Source: Lineus longissimus (taxonomy: Eukaryota; Nemertea; Pilidiophora; Heteronemertea; Lineidae). Taken from it: a DNA stretch of 64,000 nucleotides. How positions within the stretch are numbered: position 1 is the stretch's first letter; each line of letters begins with the position of its first letter. Both the position numbers and the translations under genes were made by a program. Where the stretch lies: assembly GCF_910592395.1 (NCBI RefSeq), contig NW_027020281.1, positions 157,869 to 221,868 on the forward strand, read 5' to 3'. Below are positions 42,801-57,400 of this stretch, one piece after another. The notes beneath the pieces are model-generated. The model was given only the letters and a program-made list of their open reading frames with translations, was not told where the DNA came from and did not search any database.

Positions 42801-43404
42801 GAGTAACTGCTAGGTGGACCCCTCTTTGATCATCCATGCCCCCTCCCTAGAGTAACTGCTAGGTGGACCCCTCTTTGATCATCCATGCCCCCTCCCCAGA
42901 GTAACTGCTAGCTGGACCCCTCTTTGATCATCCATGTCCCCCGCCCGAGTACCTGCTTGGTGGACCCCTCCTTGATCATCCATGTCCCCCGCCAGAGTAA
43001 CTGCTAGTTGGACCCCTCTTTGATCATCCATGTCCCCCGCCAGAGTAACTGCTAGGTGGACCCCTCTTTGATCATCCATGCCCCCACCCCAGAGTAACTG
43101 CTAGCTTGACACTTCTTTGAGCATCCATGCCCCCTCACAAGAGTAACTGCCAGGTGGACCCCTCTTTGATCATCCATGCCCCCTCACCAGAGTAACTGCT
43201 AGCTGGACCCCTCCTTGATCATCCATGTCCCCGCCCCAGAGTAACTGCTAGCTGGACCACTCTTTGATCATCCATGTCCCCCGCCAGAGTAACTGCTAGG
43301 TGGACCCCTCCTTGATCATCCATGTCCCAGAGTAACTGCTAGCTGGAACCCTCTTTGATCATCCATGTCCCCCCAGAGTAACTGCTAGCTGGACCCCTCT
43401 TTGA
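39829..43404. repeat. Tandem segmental duplication of 1788 bp in the array
   Basis: 39829-41616 and 41617-43404 match almost base for base, including rare units (GACTAACTGCTATCTGGACC, GAGTAACTGCTAGCTTGACA and AAATCATCCATGTC). Only scattered differences occur, such as GAGTAACTGC versus GAGGTACTGC. Confidence 0.9.
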
Positions 43405-45063
43405 TCATCCATGTCCCCTGCCAGAGTAACTGCTAGCTGGACCCCTCCTTGATCATCCATGTCCCCCCCCCAGAGTAACTGCTAGCTGGACCCCTCCTTG
43501 ATCATCCATGTCCCCCCCCAGAGTAACTGCTAGCTGGACCACTCTTTGATCATCCATGTCCCCCGCCACAGTAACTGCTAGGTGGACCCCTCTTTGATCA
43601 TCCATGTCCCCCGCCAGAGTAACTGCTAGCAACTGCTAGGTGGACCCCTCTTTGATCATCCATGCCCCCTCCCCAGATTAACTGCTAGGTGGACCCCTCC
43701 TTGATCATCCATGTCCCTCGCCAGAGTAACTGCTAGGTGGACCCCTCTTTGATCATCCATGCCCCCTCCCCGGAGTAACTGCTAGGTGGACCCCTCTTTG
43801 ATCATCCATGCCCCCTCCCCAGAGTAACTGCTAGCTGGACCCCTCTTTGATCATCCATGTCCCACGCCAGAGTACCCGCTAGGTGGACCCCTCTTTGATC
43901 ATCCATGTCCCCCGCCAGAGTAACTGCTAGTTGGACCCCTCTTTGATCATCCATGCCCCCTCCCCGGAGTAACTGCTAGGTGGACCCCTCTTTGATCATC
44001 CATGCCCCCTCCCCAGAGTAACTGCTAGCTGGACCCCTCTTTGATCATCCATGTCCCCCGCCAGAGTAACTGTTAGGTGGACCCCTCTTTGATCATCCAT
44101 GCCCCCCCCCCCGAGTAACTGCTAGGTGGACCCCTCCTTGATCATCCATGTTCCCCCCCCAAGACTAACTGCTAGCTGGACCACTCTTTGATCATCCATG
44201 TCCCCCGCCAGAATAACTGCTAGTTGGACCCCTCTTTGATCATCCATGCCCCCCGCCCGAGTTACTGTTAGCTGGACCCCTCTTTGATCATCCATGCCCC
44301 CTCCCCAGAGTAACTGCTAGCTGGCCCCCTCTTTGATCATTCATGTCCCCCGCCAGAGTACCTGCTAGGTTGACCCCTCTTTGATCATCCATGTCCCCCG
44401 CCAGAGTAACTGCTAGGTGGACCCCTCTTTGATCATCCATGCCCCCACCCCAGAGTAACTGCTAGCTGGACCCCTATTTGATCATCCATGTGCCCCGCCA
44501 GAGTAACTGCTAGTTGGACCCCTCTTTGATCATCCATGCCCCCCGCCCGAGTAACTGTTAGCTGGACCCCTCTTTGATCATCCATGCCCCCTCCCCAGAG
44601 TAGCTGCTAGCTGGCCCCCTCTTTGATCATTCATGTCCCCCGCCAGAGTACCTGCTAGGTTGACCCCTCTTTGATCATCCATGTCCCCCGCCAGAGTAAC
44701 TGCTAGGTGGACCCCTCTTTGATCATCCATGCCCCCACCCCAGAGTAACTGCTAGCTGGACGCTTCTTTGATCATCCATGCCCCCTCACCAGAGTAACTG
44801 CTAGGTGGACCCCTCTTTGATCATCCATGCCCCCTCCCCAGAGTAACTGCTAGCTGGACCCCTCTTTGATCATCCATGTCCCCCGCCAGAGTACCTGCTA
44901 GGTGGACTCCTCTTTGATCATCCATGTCCCCCGCCAGAGTAACTGCTAGGTGACCCCTCTTTGATCATCCATGCCCCTCCCCAGAGTAACCGCTAGGTGG
45001 ACACCTATTTGATCATCCATGTCCCCCGCCAGAGTAATTGCTAGCTAGACCCCTCTTTGATCA

Positions 45064-48000
45064 TCAATGCCTCCTCCCCAGAGTAACTGCTAGGTGGACC
45101 CCTCTTTGATCATCCATGTCCCCCGCCAGAGTAACTGCTAGTTGGACCCCTCTTTGATCATCCATGCCCCCCGCCAGAATAACTTCTAGCATGCCCCCTC
45201 TTTGATCATCCATGTCCCCCGCCAGAGTACCTGCTAGGTTGACCCCTCTTTGATCATCCATGCCCCCTCCTCAGAGTAACTGCTAGCTGGACCCCTCTTT
45301 GATCATCCATGTCCCCCGCCCGAGTACCTGCTAGGTGGACCCCTCTTTGATCATCCATGTCCCCCGCTAGAGTAACTGCTAGTTGGACCCCTCTTTGATC
45401 ATCCATGCCCCCCGCCCGAGTAACTGTTAGCTGGACCCCTCTTTGATCATCCATGCCCCCTCCCCAGAGAAACTGCTAGCTGGACCCCTCTTTGATCATC
45501 CATGTCCCCCGCCAGAGTAACTGCTAGGTGGACCCCTCTTTGATCATCCATGTCCCCCGCCAGAGTAACTGCTAGGTGACCCCTCTTTGATCATCCGTGG
45601 CCCTCCCCAGAGTAACCGCTAGGTGGACCCCTATTTGATCATCAATGTCCCCCGCCAGAGTAACCGCTAGTTGGACCCCTCTTTGATCATCCATGCCCCC
45701 CGCCCGAGTAACTGTTAGCTGGACCCCTCTTTGATCATCCATGTCCCCCGCCAGAGTAACTGCTAGGTGGACCCCTCTTTGATCATCCATGTCCCCCGCC
45801 AGAGTAACTGCTAGGTGGACCCCTCTTTGATCATCCATGCCCCCACCCCAGAGTAACTGCTAGCTGGACGCTTCTTTGATCATCCATGCCCCCTCACCAG
45901 AGTAACTGCTAGGTGGACCCCTCTTTGATCATCCATGCCCCCTCCCCAGAGTAACTGCTAGCTGGACCACTCTTTGATCATCCATGTCCCCCGCCAGAGT
46001 ACCTGCTAGGTGGACCCCTCTTTGATCATCCATGTCCCCCGCCAGAGTAACTGCTAGGTGACCCCTCTTTGATCATCCATGCCCCTCCCCAGAGTAACCG
46101 CTAGGTGGACCCCTATTTGATCATCCATGTCCCCCGCCAGAGTAACTGCTAGCTAGACCCCTCTTTGATCATCAATGCCTCCTCCCCAGAGTAACTGCTA
46201 GGTGGACCCCTCTTTGATCATCCATGTTCCCCGCCAGAGTAACTGCTAGTTGGACCCCTCTTTGATCATCCATGCCCCCCCCCCCCCGCCAGAGTAACTG
46301 CTAGCATGCCCCCTCTTTGATCATCCATGTCCCCCGCCAGAGTACCTGCTAGGTTGACCCCTCTTTGATCATCCATGCCCCCTCCTCAGAGTAACTGCTA
46401 GCTGGACCCCTCTTTGATCATCCATGTCCCCCGCCCGAGTACCTGCTAGGTGGACCCCTCTTTGATCATCCATGTCCCCCGCCAGAGTAACTGCTAGTTG
46501 GACCCCTCTTTGATCATCCATGCCCCCCGCCAGAGTAACTGTTAGCTGGACCCCTCTTTGATCATCCATGCCCCCTCCCCAGCGTAACTGCTAGCTGGCC
46601 CCCTCTTTGATCATTCATGTCCCCCGCCAGAGTACCTGCTAGGTTGACCCCTCTTTGATCATCCATGTCCCCCGCCAGAGTAACTGCTAGGTGGACCCCT
46701 CTTTGATCATCCATGCCCCCACCCCAGAGTAACTGCTAGCTGGACCCCTCTTTGATCATTCATGTCCCCCGCCAGAGTACCTGCTAGGTTGACCCCTCTT
46801 TGATCATCCATGTCCCCCGCAAGAGTAACTGCTAGGTGGACCCCTCCTTGATCATCCATGTCCCCCGCCAGAGTACCTGCTAGGTGGACCCCTCTTTGAT
46901 CATCCATGTCCCCCGCCAGAGTACCTGCTAGGTGGACCCCTCTTTGATCATCCATGCCCCCTCCCCAGAGTAACTGCTAGCTGGACCCCTCTTTGATCAT
47001 TCATGTCCCCCGCGAGAGTACCTGCTAGGTGGACCCCTCTTTGATCATCCATGTCCCCCGCCAGAGTACCTGCTAGGTTGACCCCTCTTTGATCATCCAT
47101 GTCCCCCGCCAGAGTAACTGCTAGCTGGAACCCTCTTTGATCATCCATGTCCCCCGCCAGAGTAACTGCAAGCTGGACCCCTCCTTGATCATCCATGCCC
47201 CCCCCAGAGTAACTGCTAGCTGGACCCCTCCTTGATCATCCATGACCCCCCCAGAGTAACTGCTAGCTGGACCATTCTTTGATCATCCATATCCCCCGCC
47301 AGAATAACTGCTACGTGGACCCCTCTTTGATCATCCATGTCCCCCTCCAGAGTAACTGCTAGCTGGACCCCTCTTTAATCATCCATGCCCCCTCCCCAGA
47401 GTAACTGCTAGGTGGACCCCTCTTTGATCATCCATGCCCCCTCCCCAGAGTAACTGCTAGCTGGACCCCTCTATGATCATCCATGTCCCCCGCCCGAGTA
47501 CCTGCTAGGTGGACCCCTCTTTGATCATCCATGTCCCCCGCCAGAGTAACTGCTAGTTGGACCCCTCTTTGATCATCCATGTCCCCCGCCAGAGTAACTG
47601 CTAGGTGGACCCCTCTTTGATCATCCATGCGCCCACCCCAGAGTAACTGCTAGCTGGACGCTTCTTTGATCACCATGCCCCCTCACCAGAGTAACTGCTA
47701 GGTGTACCCCTCTTTGATCATCCATGCCCCCTCCCCAGAGTAACTGCTAGCTGGACCCCTCTTTGATCATTTATGTCCCCCGCCAGAGTAACTGCTAGGT
47801 GACCCCTCTTTGATCATCCGTGCCCCTCCCCAGAGTAACCGCTAGGTGGACCCCTATTTGATCATCCATGTCCCCCGCCAGAGTAACTGCTAGTTGGACC
47901 CCTCTTTGATCATCCATGCCCCCCGCCAGAGTAACTGTTAGCTGGACCCCTCTTTGATCATCCATGCCCCCTCCCCAGAGTAACTGCTAGCTGGCCCCCT

Positions 48001-51000
48001 CTTTGATCATTCATGTCCCCCGCCAGAGTACCTGCTAGGTTGACCCCTCTTTGATCATCCATGTCCCCCGCCAGAGTAACTGCTAGGTGGACCCCTCTTT
48101 GATTATCCATGCCCCCACCCCAGAGTAACTGCTAGCTGGACGCTTCTTTGATCACCATGCCCACCAGAGTAACTGCTAGGTGGACCCCTCTTTGATCATC
48201 CATGCCCCCTCCCCAGAGTAACTGCTAGCTGGACCCCTCTTTGATCATCCCTGTCCCCCGCCAGAGTACCTGCTAGGTGGACCCCTCTTTGATCATCCAT
48301 GTCCCCCGCCAGAGTAACTGCTAGGTGACCCCTCTTTGATCATCCGTGCCCCTCCCCAGAGTAACCGCTAGGTGGACCCCTATTTGATCATCCATGTGCC
48401 CCGCCAGAGTAACTGCTAGTTGGACCCCTCTTTGATCATCCATGCCCCCCGCCCGAGTAACTGTTAGCTGGACCCCTCTTTGATCATCCATGCCCCCTCC
48501 CCAGAGTAACTGCTAGCTGGCCCCCTCTTTGATCATTCATGTCCCCCGCCAGAGTACCTGCTAGGTTGACCCCTCTTTGATCATCCATGTCCCCCGCCAG
48601 AGTAACTGCTAGGTGGACCCCTCTTTGATCATCCATGCCCCCACCCCAGAGTAACTGCTAGCTGGACCCCTATTTGATCATCCATGTGCCCCGCCAGAGT
48701 AACTGCTAGTTGGACCCCTCTTTGATCATCCATGCCCCCCGCCCGAGTAACTGTTAGCTGGACCCCTCTTTGATCATCCATGCCCCCTCCCCAGAGTAAC
48801 TGCTAGCTGGCCCCCTCTTTGATCATTTATGTCCCCCGCCAGAGTACCTGCTAGGTTGACCCCTCTTTGATCATCCATGTCCCCCGCCAGAGTAACTGCT
48901 AGGTGGACCCCTCTTTGATCATCCATGCCCCCACCCCAGAGTAACTGCTAGCTGAACGCTTCTTTGATCATCCATGCCCCCTCACCAGAGTAACTGCTAG
49001 GTGGACCCCTCTTTGATCATCCATGCCCCCTCCCCAGAGTAACTGCTAGCTGGACCCCTCTTTGATCATCCATGTCCCCCGCCAGAGTACCTGCTAGGTG
49101 GACCCCTCTTTGATCATCCATGTCCCCCGCCAGAGTAACTGCTAGGTGACCCCTCTTTGATCATCCATGCCCCTCCCCAGAGTAACCGCTAGGTGGACAC
49201 CTATTTGATCATCCATGTCCCCCGCCAGAGTAATTGCTAGCTAGACCCCTCTTTGATCATCAATGCCTCCTCCCCAGAGTAACTGCTAGGTGGACCCCTC
49301 TTTGATCATCCATGTCCCCCGCCAGAGTAACTGCTAGTTGGACCCCTCTTTGATCATCCATGCCCCCCGCCAGAATAACTTCTAGCATGCCCCCTCTTTG
49401 ATCATCCATGTCCCCCGCCAGAGTACCTGCTTGGTTGACCCCTCTTTGATCATCCATGCCCCCTCCTCAGAGTAACTGCTAGCTGGACCCCTCTTTGATC
49501 ATCCATGTCCCCCGCCCGAGTACCTGCTAGGTCGACCCCTCTTTGATCATCCATGTCCCCCGCTAGAGTAACTGCTAGTTGGACCCCTTTTTGATCATCC
49601 ATGCCCCCTCCCCAGAGTAACTGCTAGCTGGACCCCTCTTTGATCATCCATGTCCCCCGCCAGAGTAACTGCTAGGTGGACCCCTCTTTGATCATCCATG
49701 TCCCCCGCCAGAGTAACTGCTAGGTGACCCCTCTTTGATCATCCGTGGCCCTCCCCAGAGTAACCGCTAGGTGGACCCCTATTTGATCATCCATGTCCCC
49801 CGCCAGAGTAACCGCTAGTTGGACCCCTCTTTGATCATCCATGCCCCCCGCCCGAGTAACTGTTAGCTGGACCCCTCTTTGATCATCCATGCCCCCTCCC
49901 CAGAGTAACTGCTAGCTGGCCCCTTCTTTGATCATTCATGTCCCCCGCCGGAGTACCTGCTAGGTTGACCCCTCTTTGATCATCCATGTCCCCCGCCAGA
50001 GTAACTGCTAGGTGGACCCCTCTTTGATCATCCATGCCCCCACCCCAGAGTAACTGCTAGCTGGACGCTTCTTTGATCATCCATGCCCCCTCACCAGAGT
50101 AACTGCTAGGTGGACCCCTCTTTGATCATCCATGCCCCCTCCCCAGAGTAACTGCTAGCTGGACCCCTCTTTGATCATCCATGTCCCCCGCCAGAGTACC
50201 TGCTAGGTGGACCCCTCTTTGATCATCCATGTCCCCCGCCAGAGTAACTGCTAGGTGACCCCTCTTTGATCATCCATGCCCCTCCCCAGAGTAACCGCTA
50301 GGTGGACCCCTATTTGATCATCCATGTCCCCCGCCAGAGTAACTGCTAGCTAGACCCCTCTTTGATCATCAATGCCTCCTCCCCAGAGTAACTGCTAGGT
50401 GGACCCCTCTTTGATCATCCATGTTCCCCGCCAGAGTAACTGCTAGTTGGACCCCTCTTTGATCATCCATGCCCCCCCCCGCCAGAGTAACTGCCAGCAT
50501 GCCCCCTCTTTGATCATCCATGTCCCCCGCCAGAGTACCTGCTAGGTTGACCCCTCTTTGATCATCCATGCCCCCTCCTCAGAGTAACTGCTAGCTGGAC
50601 CCCTCTTTGATCATCCATGTCCCCCGCCCGAGTACCTGCTAGGTGGACCCCTCTTTGATCATCCATGTCCCCCGCCAGAGTAACTGCTAGTTGGACCCCT
50701 CTTTGATCATCCATGCCCCCCGCCAGAGTAACTGTTAGCTGGACCCCTCTTTGATCATCCATGCCCCCTCCCCAGCGTAACTGCTAGCTGGCCCCCTCTT
50801 TGATCATTCATGTCCCCCGCCAGAGTACCTGCTAGGTTGACCCCTCTTTGATCATCCATGTCCCCCGCCAGAGTAACTGCTAGGTGGACCCCTCTTTTAT
50901 CATCCATGCCCCCACCCCAGAGTAACTGCTAGCTGGACCCCTCTTTGATCATTCATGTCCCCCGCCAGAGTACCTGCTAGGTTGACCCCTCTTTGATCAT

Positions 51001-53450
51001 CCATGTCCCCCGCAAGAGTAACTGCTAGGTGGACCCCTCCTTGATCATCCATGTCCCCCGCCAGAGTACCTGCTAGGTGGACCCCTCTTTGATCATCCAT
51101 GTCCCCCGCCAGAGTACCTGCTAGGTGGACCCCTCTTTGATCATCCATGCCCCCTCCCCAGAGTAACTGCTAGCTGGACCCCTCTTTGATCATTCATGTC
51201 CCCCGCGAGAGTACCTGCTAGGTGGACCCCTATTTGATCATCCATGTCCCCCGCCAGAGTACCTGCTAGGTTGACCCCTCTTTGATCATCCATGTCCCCC
51301 GCCAGAGTAACTGCTAGCTGGAACCCTCTTTGATCATCCATGTCCCCCGCCAGAGTAACTGCAAGCTGGACCCCTCCTTGATCATCCATGTCCCCCCCAG
51401 AGTAACTGCTAGCTGGACCCCTCCTTGATCATCCATGACCCCCCCAGAGTAACTGCTAGCTGGACCATTCTTTGATCATCCATATCCCCCGCCAGAATAA
51501 CTGCTACGTGGACCCCTCTTTGATCATCCATGTCCCCCTCCAGAGTAACTGCTAGCTGGACCCCTCTTTAATCATCCATGCCCCCTCCCCAGAGTAACTG
51601 CTAGGTGGACCCCTCTTTGATCATCCATGCCCCCTCCCCAGAGTAACTGCTAGCTGGACCCCTCTATGATCATCCATGTCCCCCTCCCGAGTACCTGCTA
51701 GGTGGACCCCTCTTTGATCATCCATGTCCCCCGCCAGAGTAACTGCTAGTTGGACCCCTCTTTGATCATCCATGTCCCCCGCCAGAGTAACTGCTAGGTG
51801 GACCCCTCTTTGATCATCCATGCGCCCACCCCAGAGTAACTGCTAGCTGGACGCTTCTTTGATCATTCATGTCCCCCGCCAGAGTAACTGCTAGGTGGAC
51901 CCCTATTTGATCATCCATGTCCCCCGCCAGAGTAACTGCTAGGTGGACCCCTCTTTGATCATCCATGCCCCCTCCCCAGAGTAACTGCTAGCTGGACCCC
52001 TCTTTGATCATTCATGTCCCCCGCCAGAGTAACTGCTAGGTGACCCCTCTTTGATCATCCGTGCCCCTCCCCAGAGTAACCGCTAGGTGGACCCCTATTT
52101 GATCATCCATGTCCCCCGCCAGAGTAACTGCTAGTTGGACCCCTCTTTGATCATCCATGCCCCCCGCCAGAGTAACTGTTAGCTGGACCCCTCTTTGATC
52201 ATCCATGCCCCCTCCCCAGAGTAACTGCTAGCTGGCCCCCTCTTTGATCATTCATGTCCCCCGCCAGAGTACCTGCTAGGTTGACCCCTCTTTGATCATC
52301 CATGTCCCCCGCCAGAGTAACTGCTAGGTGGACCCCTCTTTGATCATCCATGCCCCCACCCCAGAGTAACTGCTAGCTGGACGCTTCTTTGATCATCCAT
52401 GCCCCTCACCAGAGTAACTGCTAGGTGGACCCCTCTTTGATCATCCATGCCCCCTCCCCAGAGTAACTGCTAGCTGGACCCCTCTTTGATCATCCATGTC
52501 CCCCGCCAGAGTACCTGCTAGGTGGACCCCTCTTTGATCATCCATGTCCCCCGCCAGAGTAACTGCTAGGTGACCCCTCTTTGATCATCCATGCCCCTCC
52601 CCAGAGTAACCGCTAGGTGGACCCCTATTTGATCATCCATGTCCCCCGCCAGAGTAACTGCTAGCTAGACCCCTCTTTGATCATCAATGCCTCCTCCCCA
52701 GAGTAACTGCTAGGTGGACCCCTCTTTGATCATCCATGTTCCCCGCCAGAGTAACTGCTAGTTGGACCCCTCTTTGATCATCCATGCCCCCCCTGCCAGA
52801 GTAACTGCTAGCATGCCCCCTCTTTGATCATCCATGTCCCCCGCCAGAGTACCTGCTAGGTTGACCCCTCTTTGATCATCCATGCCCCCTCCTCAGAGTA
52901 ACTGCTAGGTGGACCCCTCTTTGATCATCCATGTCCCCCGCCCGAGTACCTGCTAGGTGGACCCCTCTTTGATCATCCATGTCCCCCGCCAGAGTAACTG
53001 CTAGTTGGACCCCTCTTTGATCATCCATGCCCCCCGCCAGAGTAACTGTTAGCTGGACCCCACTTTGATCATCCATGCCCCTCCCCAGCGTAACTGCTAG
53101 CTGGACCCATCTTTGATCATCCATGTCCCCCGCCAGAGTACCTGCTAGGTGGACCCCTCTTTGATCATCCATGTCCCCCGCCAGAGTAACTGCTAGGTGA
53201 CCCCTCTTTGATCATCCATGCCCCTCCCCAGAGTAACCGCTAGGTGGACCCCTATTTGATCATCCATGTCCCCCGCCAGAGTAACTGCTAGCTAGACCCC
53301 TCTTTGATCATCAATGCCTCCTCCCCAGAGTAACTGCTAGGTGGACCCCTCTTTGATCATCCATGTCCCCCGCCAGAGTAACTGCTAGTTGGACCCCTCT
53401 TTGATCATCCATGCCCCCCCGCCAGAGTAACTGCTAGCATGCTCCCTCTT
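45064..53450. repeat. Tandem segmental duplication of about 4.19 kb in the array
   Basis: Runs of variant units at 45064-47628 recur at 49260-51821 with a constant offset of about 4193-4196 bp. The shared markers are the CATCAATGCCTCCTCCCCAG unit, the CTAGCATGCCCCCTC unit and the GCGAGAGTACC unit. Confidence 0.85.
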
Positions 53451-54418
53451 TGATCATCCATGTCCCCCGCCAGAGTACCTGCTAGGTTGACCCCTCTTTG
53501 ATCATCCATGCCCCCTCCTCAGAGTAACTGCTAGCATGCCCCCTCTTTGATCATCCATGTCCCCCGCCAGAGTAACTGCTAGTTGGACTCCTCTTTGATC
53601 ATCCATGCCCCCGCCAGAGTAACTGTTAGCTGGACCCCTCTTTGATCATCCATGCCCCCTCCCCAGAGTAACTGCTAGCTGGCCCCCTCTTTGATCGTCC
53701 ATGTCCCCCGCCAGAGTACCTCTTAGGTTGACCCCTCTTTGATCATCCATGTCCCCCGCCAGAGTAACTGCTAGGTGGACCCCTCTTTGATCATCCATGT
53801 CCCCCGCCCGAGTACCTGCTAGGTGGACCCCTCTTTGATCATCCATGTCCCCCGCCAGAGTAACTGCTAGTTGGACCCCTCTTTGATCATCCATGCCCCC
53901 GCCAGAGTAACTGCTAGGTGGACCCCTCTTTGATCATCCATGCCCCCTCCCCAGAGTAACTGCTAGGTGGACCCCTCTTTGATCATCCATGCCCCCACCC
54001 CAGAGTAACTGGTAGCTGGACGCTTCTTTGATCATCCATGTCCCCCGCCAAAGTAACTGCTAGGTGACCCCTCTTTGATCATCCATGCCCCTCCCCAGAG
54101 TAACCGCTAGGTGGACCCCTATTTGATCATCCATGTCCCCTGCCAGAGTAACTGCTAGCTAGACCCCTCTTTGATCATCAATGCCTCCTCCCCAGAGTAA
54201 CTGCTAGGTTGACCCCTCGTTGATCATCCATGCCCTCTCCGCAGAGTAACTGTTAGGTGTACCCCTCTTTGATCATCCATGCCCCCTCCCCAGAGTAACT
54301 GCTAGGTGGACCCCTCTTTGATCATCCATGTCCCCCGCCAGAGTAACTGCAAGGTGGACCCCTCTTTGATCATCCATGCCCCCTCCCCAGAGTAACTGCT
54401 AGGTGGACCCCTCTTTGA

Positions 54419-57400
54419 TCATCCATGCCCCCTCCCCAGAGTAACTGCTAGCTGGACCACTCTTTGATCATCCATGTCCCCCGCCAGAATAACTGCTAGG
54501 TGGACCCCTCTTTGATCATCCATGTCCCCCGCCAGAGTAGCTGCTAGCTGGAACCCTCTTTGATCATCCATGTCCCCCGCCAGAGTAACTGCTAGGTGGA
54601 CCCCTCTTTGATCATCCATGCCCCCTCCCCAGAGTAACTGCTAGGTGGACCTCTCTTTGATCATCCATGCCCCCTCCCCAGAGTAACTGCTAGCTGGCCC
54701 CCTCTTTGATCATCCATGTCCCCCGCCAGAGTACCTGCTAGGTTGACCACTCTTTGATCATCCATGTCCCCCGCCAGAGTAACTGCTAGGTGGACCCCTC
54801 TTTGATCATCCATGCCCCCTCACCAGTGTAACTGCTAGGTGGACCCCTCTTTGATCATCCATGCACCCTCCCCAGAGAAACTGCTAGCTGGACCCCTCTT
54901 TGATCATCCATGTCCCCCGCCCGAGTACCTGCTAGGTGGACCCCTCTTTGATCATCCATGTCCCCCGCCAGAGTAACTGCTAGTTGGACCCCTCTTTCAT
55001 CATCCATGCCCCCGCCAGAGTAACTGTTAGCTGGACCCCTCTTTCATCATCCATGCCCCCTCCCCAGAGTAACTGCTAGCTGGCCCCCTCTTTGATCGTC
55101 CATGTCCCCCGCCAGAGTACCTCTTAGGTTGACCCCTCTTTGATCATCCATGTCCCCCGCCAGAGTAACTGCTAGGTGGACCCCTCTTTGATCATCCATG
55201 TCCCCCGCCCGAGTACCTGCTAGGTGGACCTCTCTTTGATCATCCATGTCCCCCGCCAGAGTAACTGCTAGTTGGACCCCTCTTTGATCATCCATGCCCC
55301 TGCCAGAGTAACTGTTAGCTGGACCCCTCTTTGATCATCCATGCCCCCTCCCCAGAGTAACTGCTAGCTGGCCCCCTCTTTGATCATTCATGTCCCCCGC
55401 CAGAGTACCTGCTAGGTTGACCCCTCTTTGATCATCCATGTCCCCCGCCAGAGTAACTGCTAGGTGGACCCCTCTTTGATCATCCATGCCCCAACCCGAG
55501 AGTAACTGCTAGCTGGACGCTTCTTTGATCACCATGCCCCCTCACCAGAGTAACTGCTAGGTGGACCCCTCTTTGATCATCCATGCCCCCTCCCCAGAGT
55601 AACTGCTAGCTGGACCCCTCTTTGATCATCCATGTCCCCCGCCAGAGTAACTGCTAGGTGGACCCTTCTTTGATCATCCATGTCCCCCGCCAGAGTAACT
55701 GCTAGGTGACCCCTCTTTGATCATCCATGCCCCTCCCCAGAGTAACCGCTAGGTGGACCCCTATTTGATCATCCATGTCCCCCGCCAGAGTAACTGCTAG
55801 TTGGACCCCTCTTTGATCATCCATGCCCCCCGCCCGAGTAACTGTTAGCTTGACCCCTCTTTGATCATCCATACCCCCCGCCAGAGTAACTGTTAGCTGG
55901 ACCCCTCTTTGATCATCCATGCCCCTCCCCAGAGTAACTGCTAGCTGGCCCCCTCTTTGATCATCCATGTCCCCCGCCAAAGTACCTGCTAGGTTGACCC
56001 CTCTTTCATCATCCATGTCCCCCGCCAGAGTAACTGCTAGGTGGACCCCTCTTTGATCATCCATGCCCCCACCCCAGAGTAACTGCTAGCTGGACACTTC
56101 TTTGATCATCTATCCCCCTCACCAGAGTAACTGCTAGGTGGACCCCTCTTTGATCATCCATGCCCCCTCCCCAGAGTAACTGCTAGCTGGACCCCTCTTT
56201 GATCATCCATGTCCCCCGCCCAAGTACCTGCTAGGTGGCCCCTCTTTGATCATCCATGTCCCCCGCCAGAGTAACTGCTAGTTGGACCCCTCTTTGATCA
56301 TCCATGCCCCCCGCCCGAGTAACTGTTAGCTGGACCCCTCTTTGATCATCCATGCCCCCTCCCCAGAGTAACTGCTAGGTGGACCCCTCTTTGATCATCC
56401 ATGCCCCCTCCCCAGAGTAACTGCTAGCTGGACCCCTCTTTGATCATCCATGCCCCCTCACCAGAGTAACTGCTAGGTGGACCCCTCTTTGATCATCCAT
56501 GCCCCCTCCCCAGAGTAACTGCTAGCTGGACCCCTCTTTGATCATCCATGCCTCCTCAACAGAGTAACTGCTAGGTGGACCCCTCTTTGATCATCCATGC
56601 CCCCTCCCAGAGTAACTGCTAGCTGGACACCTCTTTGATCATCCATTCCCCTCACCAGAGTAACTGCTAGGTGGACCCCTCTTTGATCATTCATGCCCCC
56701 TCCCCAGAGTAACTGCTAACTGGACCCCTCTTTGATCATCCATGTCCCCCGCCAGAGTACCTGCTAGGTGGACCCCTCTTTGATCATCCATGTCCTCCGT
56801 CAGAGTAACTGCTAGGTGACCCCTCTTTGATCATCCATGCCCCTCCCCAGAGTAACCGCTAGGTGGACCCCTATTTGATCATCCATGTCCCCCGCCAGAG
56901 TAACTGCTAGCTAGACCCCTCTTTCATCATCAATGCCTCCTCCCCAGAGTAACTGCTAGGTGGACCCCTCTTTGATCATCCATGCCCCCTCCGCAGAGTA
57001 ACTGTTAGGTGTACTCCTCTTTGATCATCCATGCCCCCTCCCCAGTGTAACTGCTAGCTGGACCCCTCTTTGATCATCCATGCCCCCTCCCCAGAGTAAC
57101 TGCTAGCTGGACCCCTCTTTGATCATCCATGTCCCCGCCAGAGTACCTGCTAGGTGGACCCCTCTTTGATCATCCATGTCCCCCGCCAGAGTAACTGCTA
57201 GGTGACCCCTCTTTGATCATCCATGCCCCTCCCCAGAGTAACTGCTAGCTGGACCCCTCTTTGATCATCCATGCCCCCTCCCCAGAGTAACTGCTAGGTG
57301 GACCCCTCTTTGATCATCCATGCCCCCTCCCCAGAGTAACTGCTAGCTGGACCCCTCTTTGATCATTCATGTCCCCGCCAGAGTACCTGCTAGGTGGACC

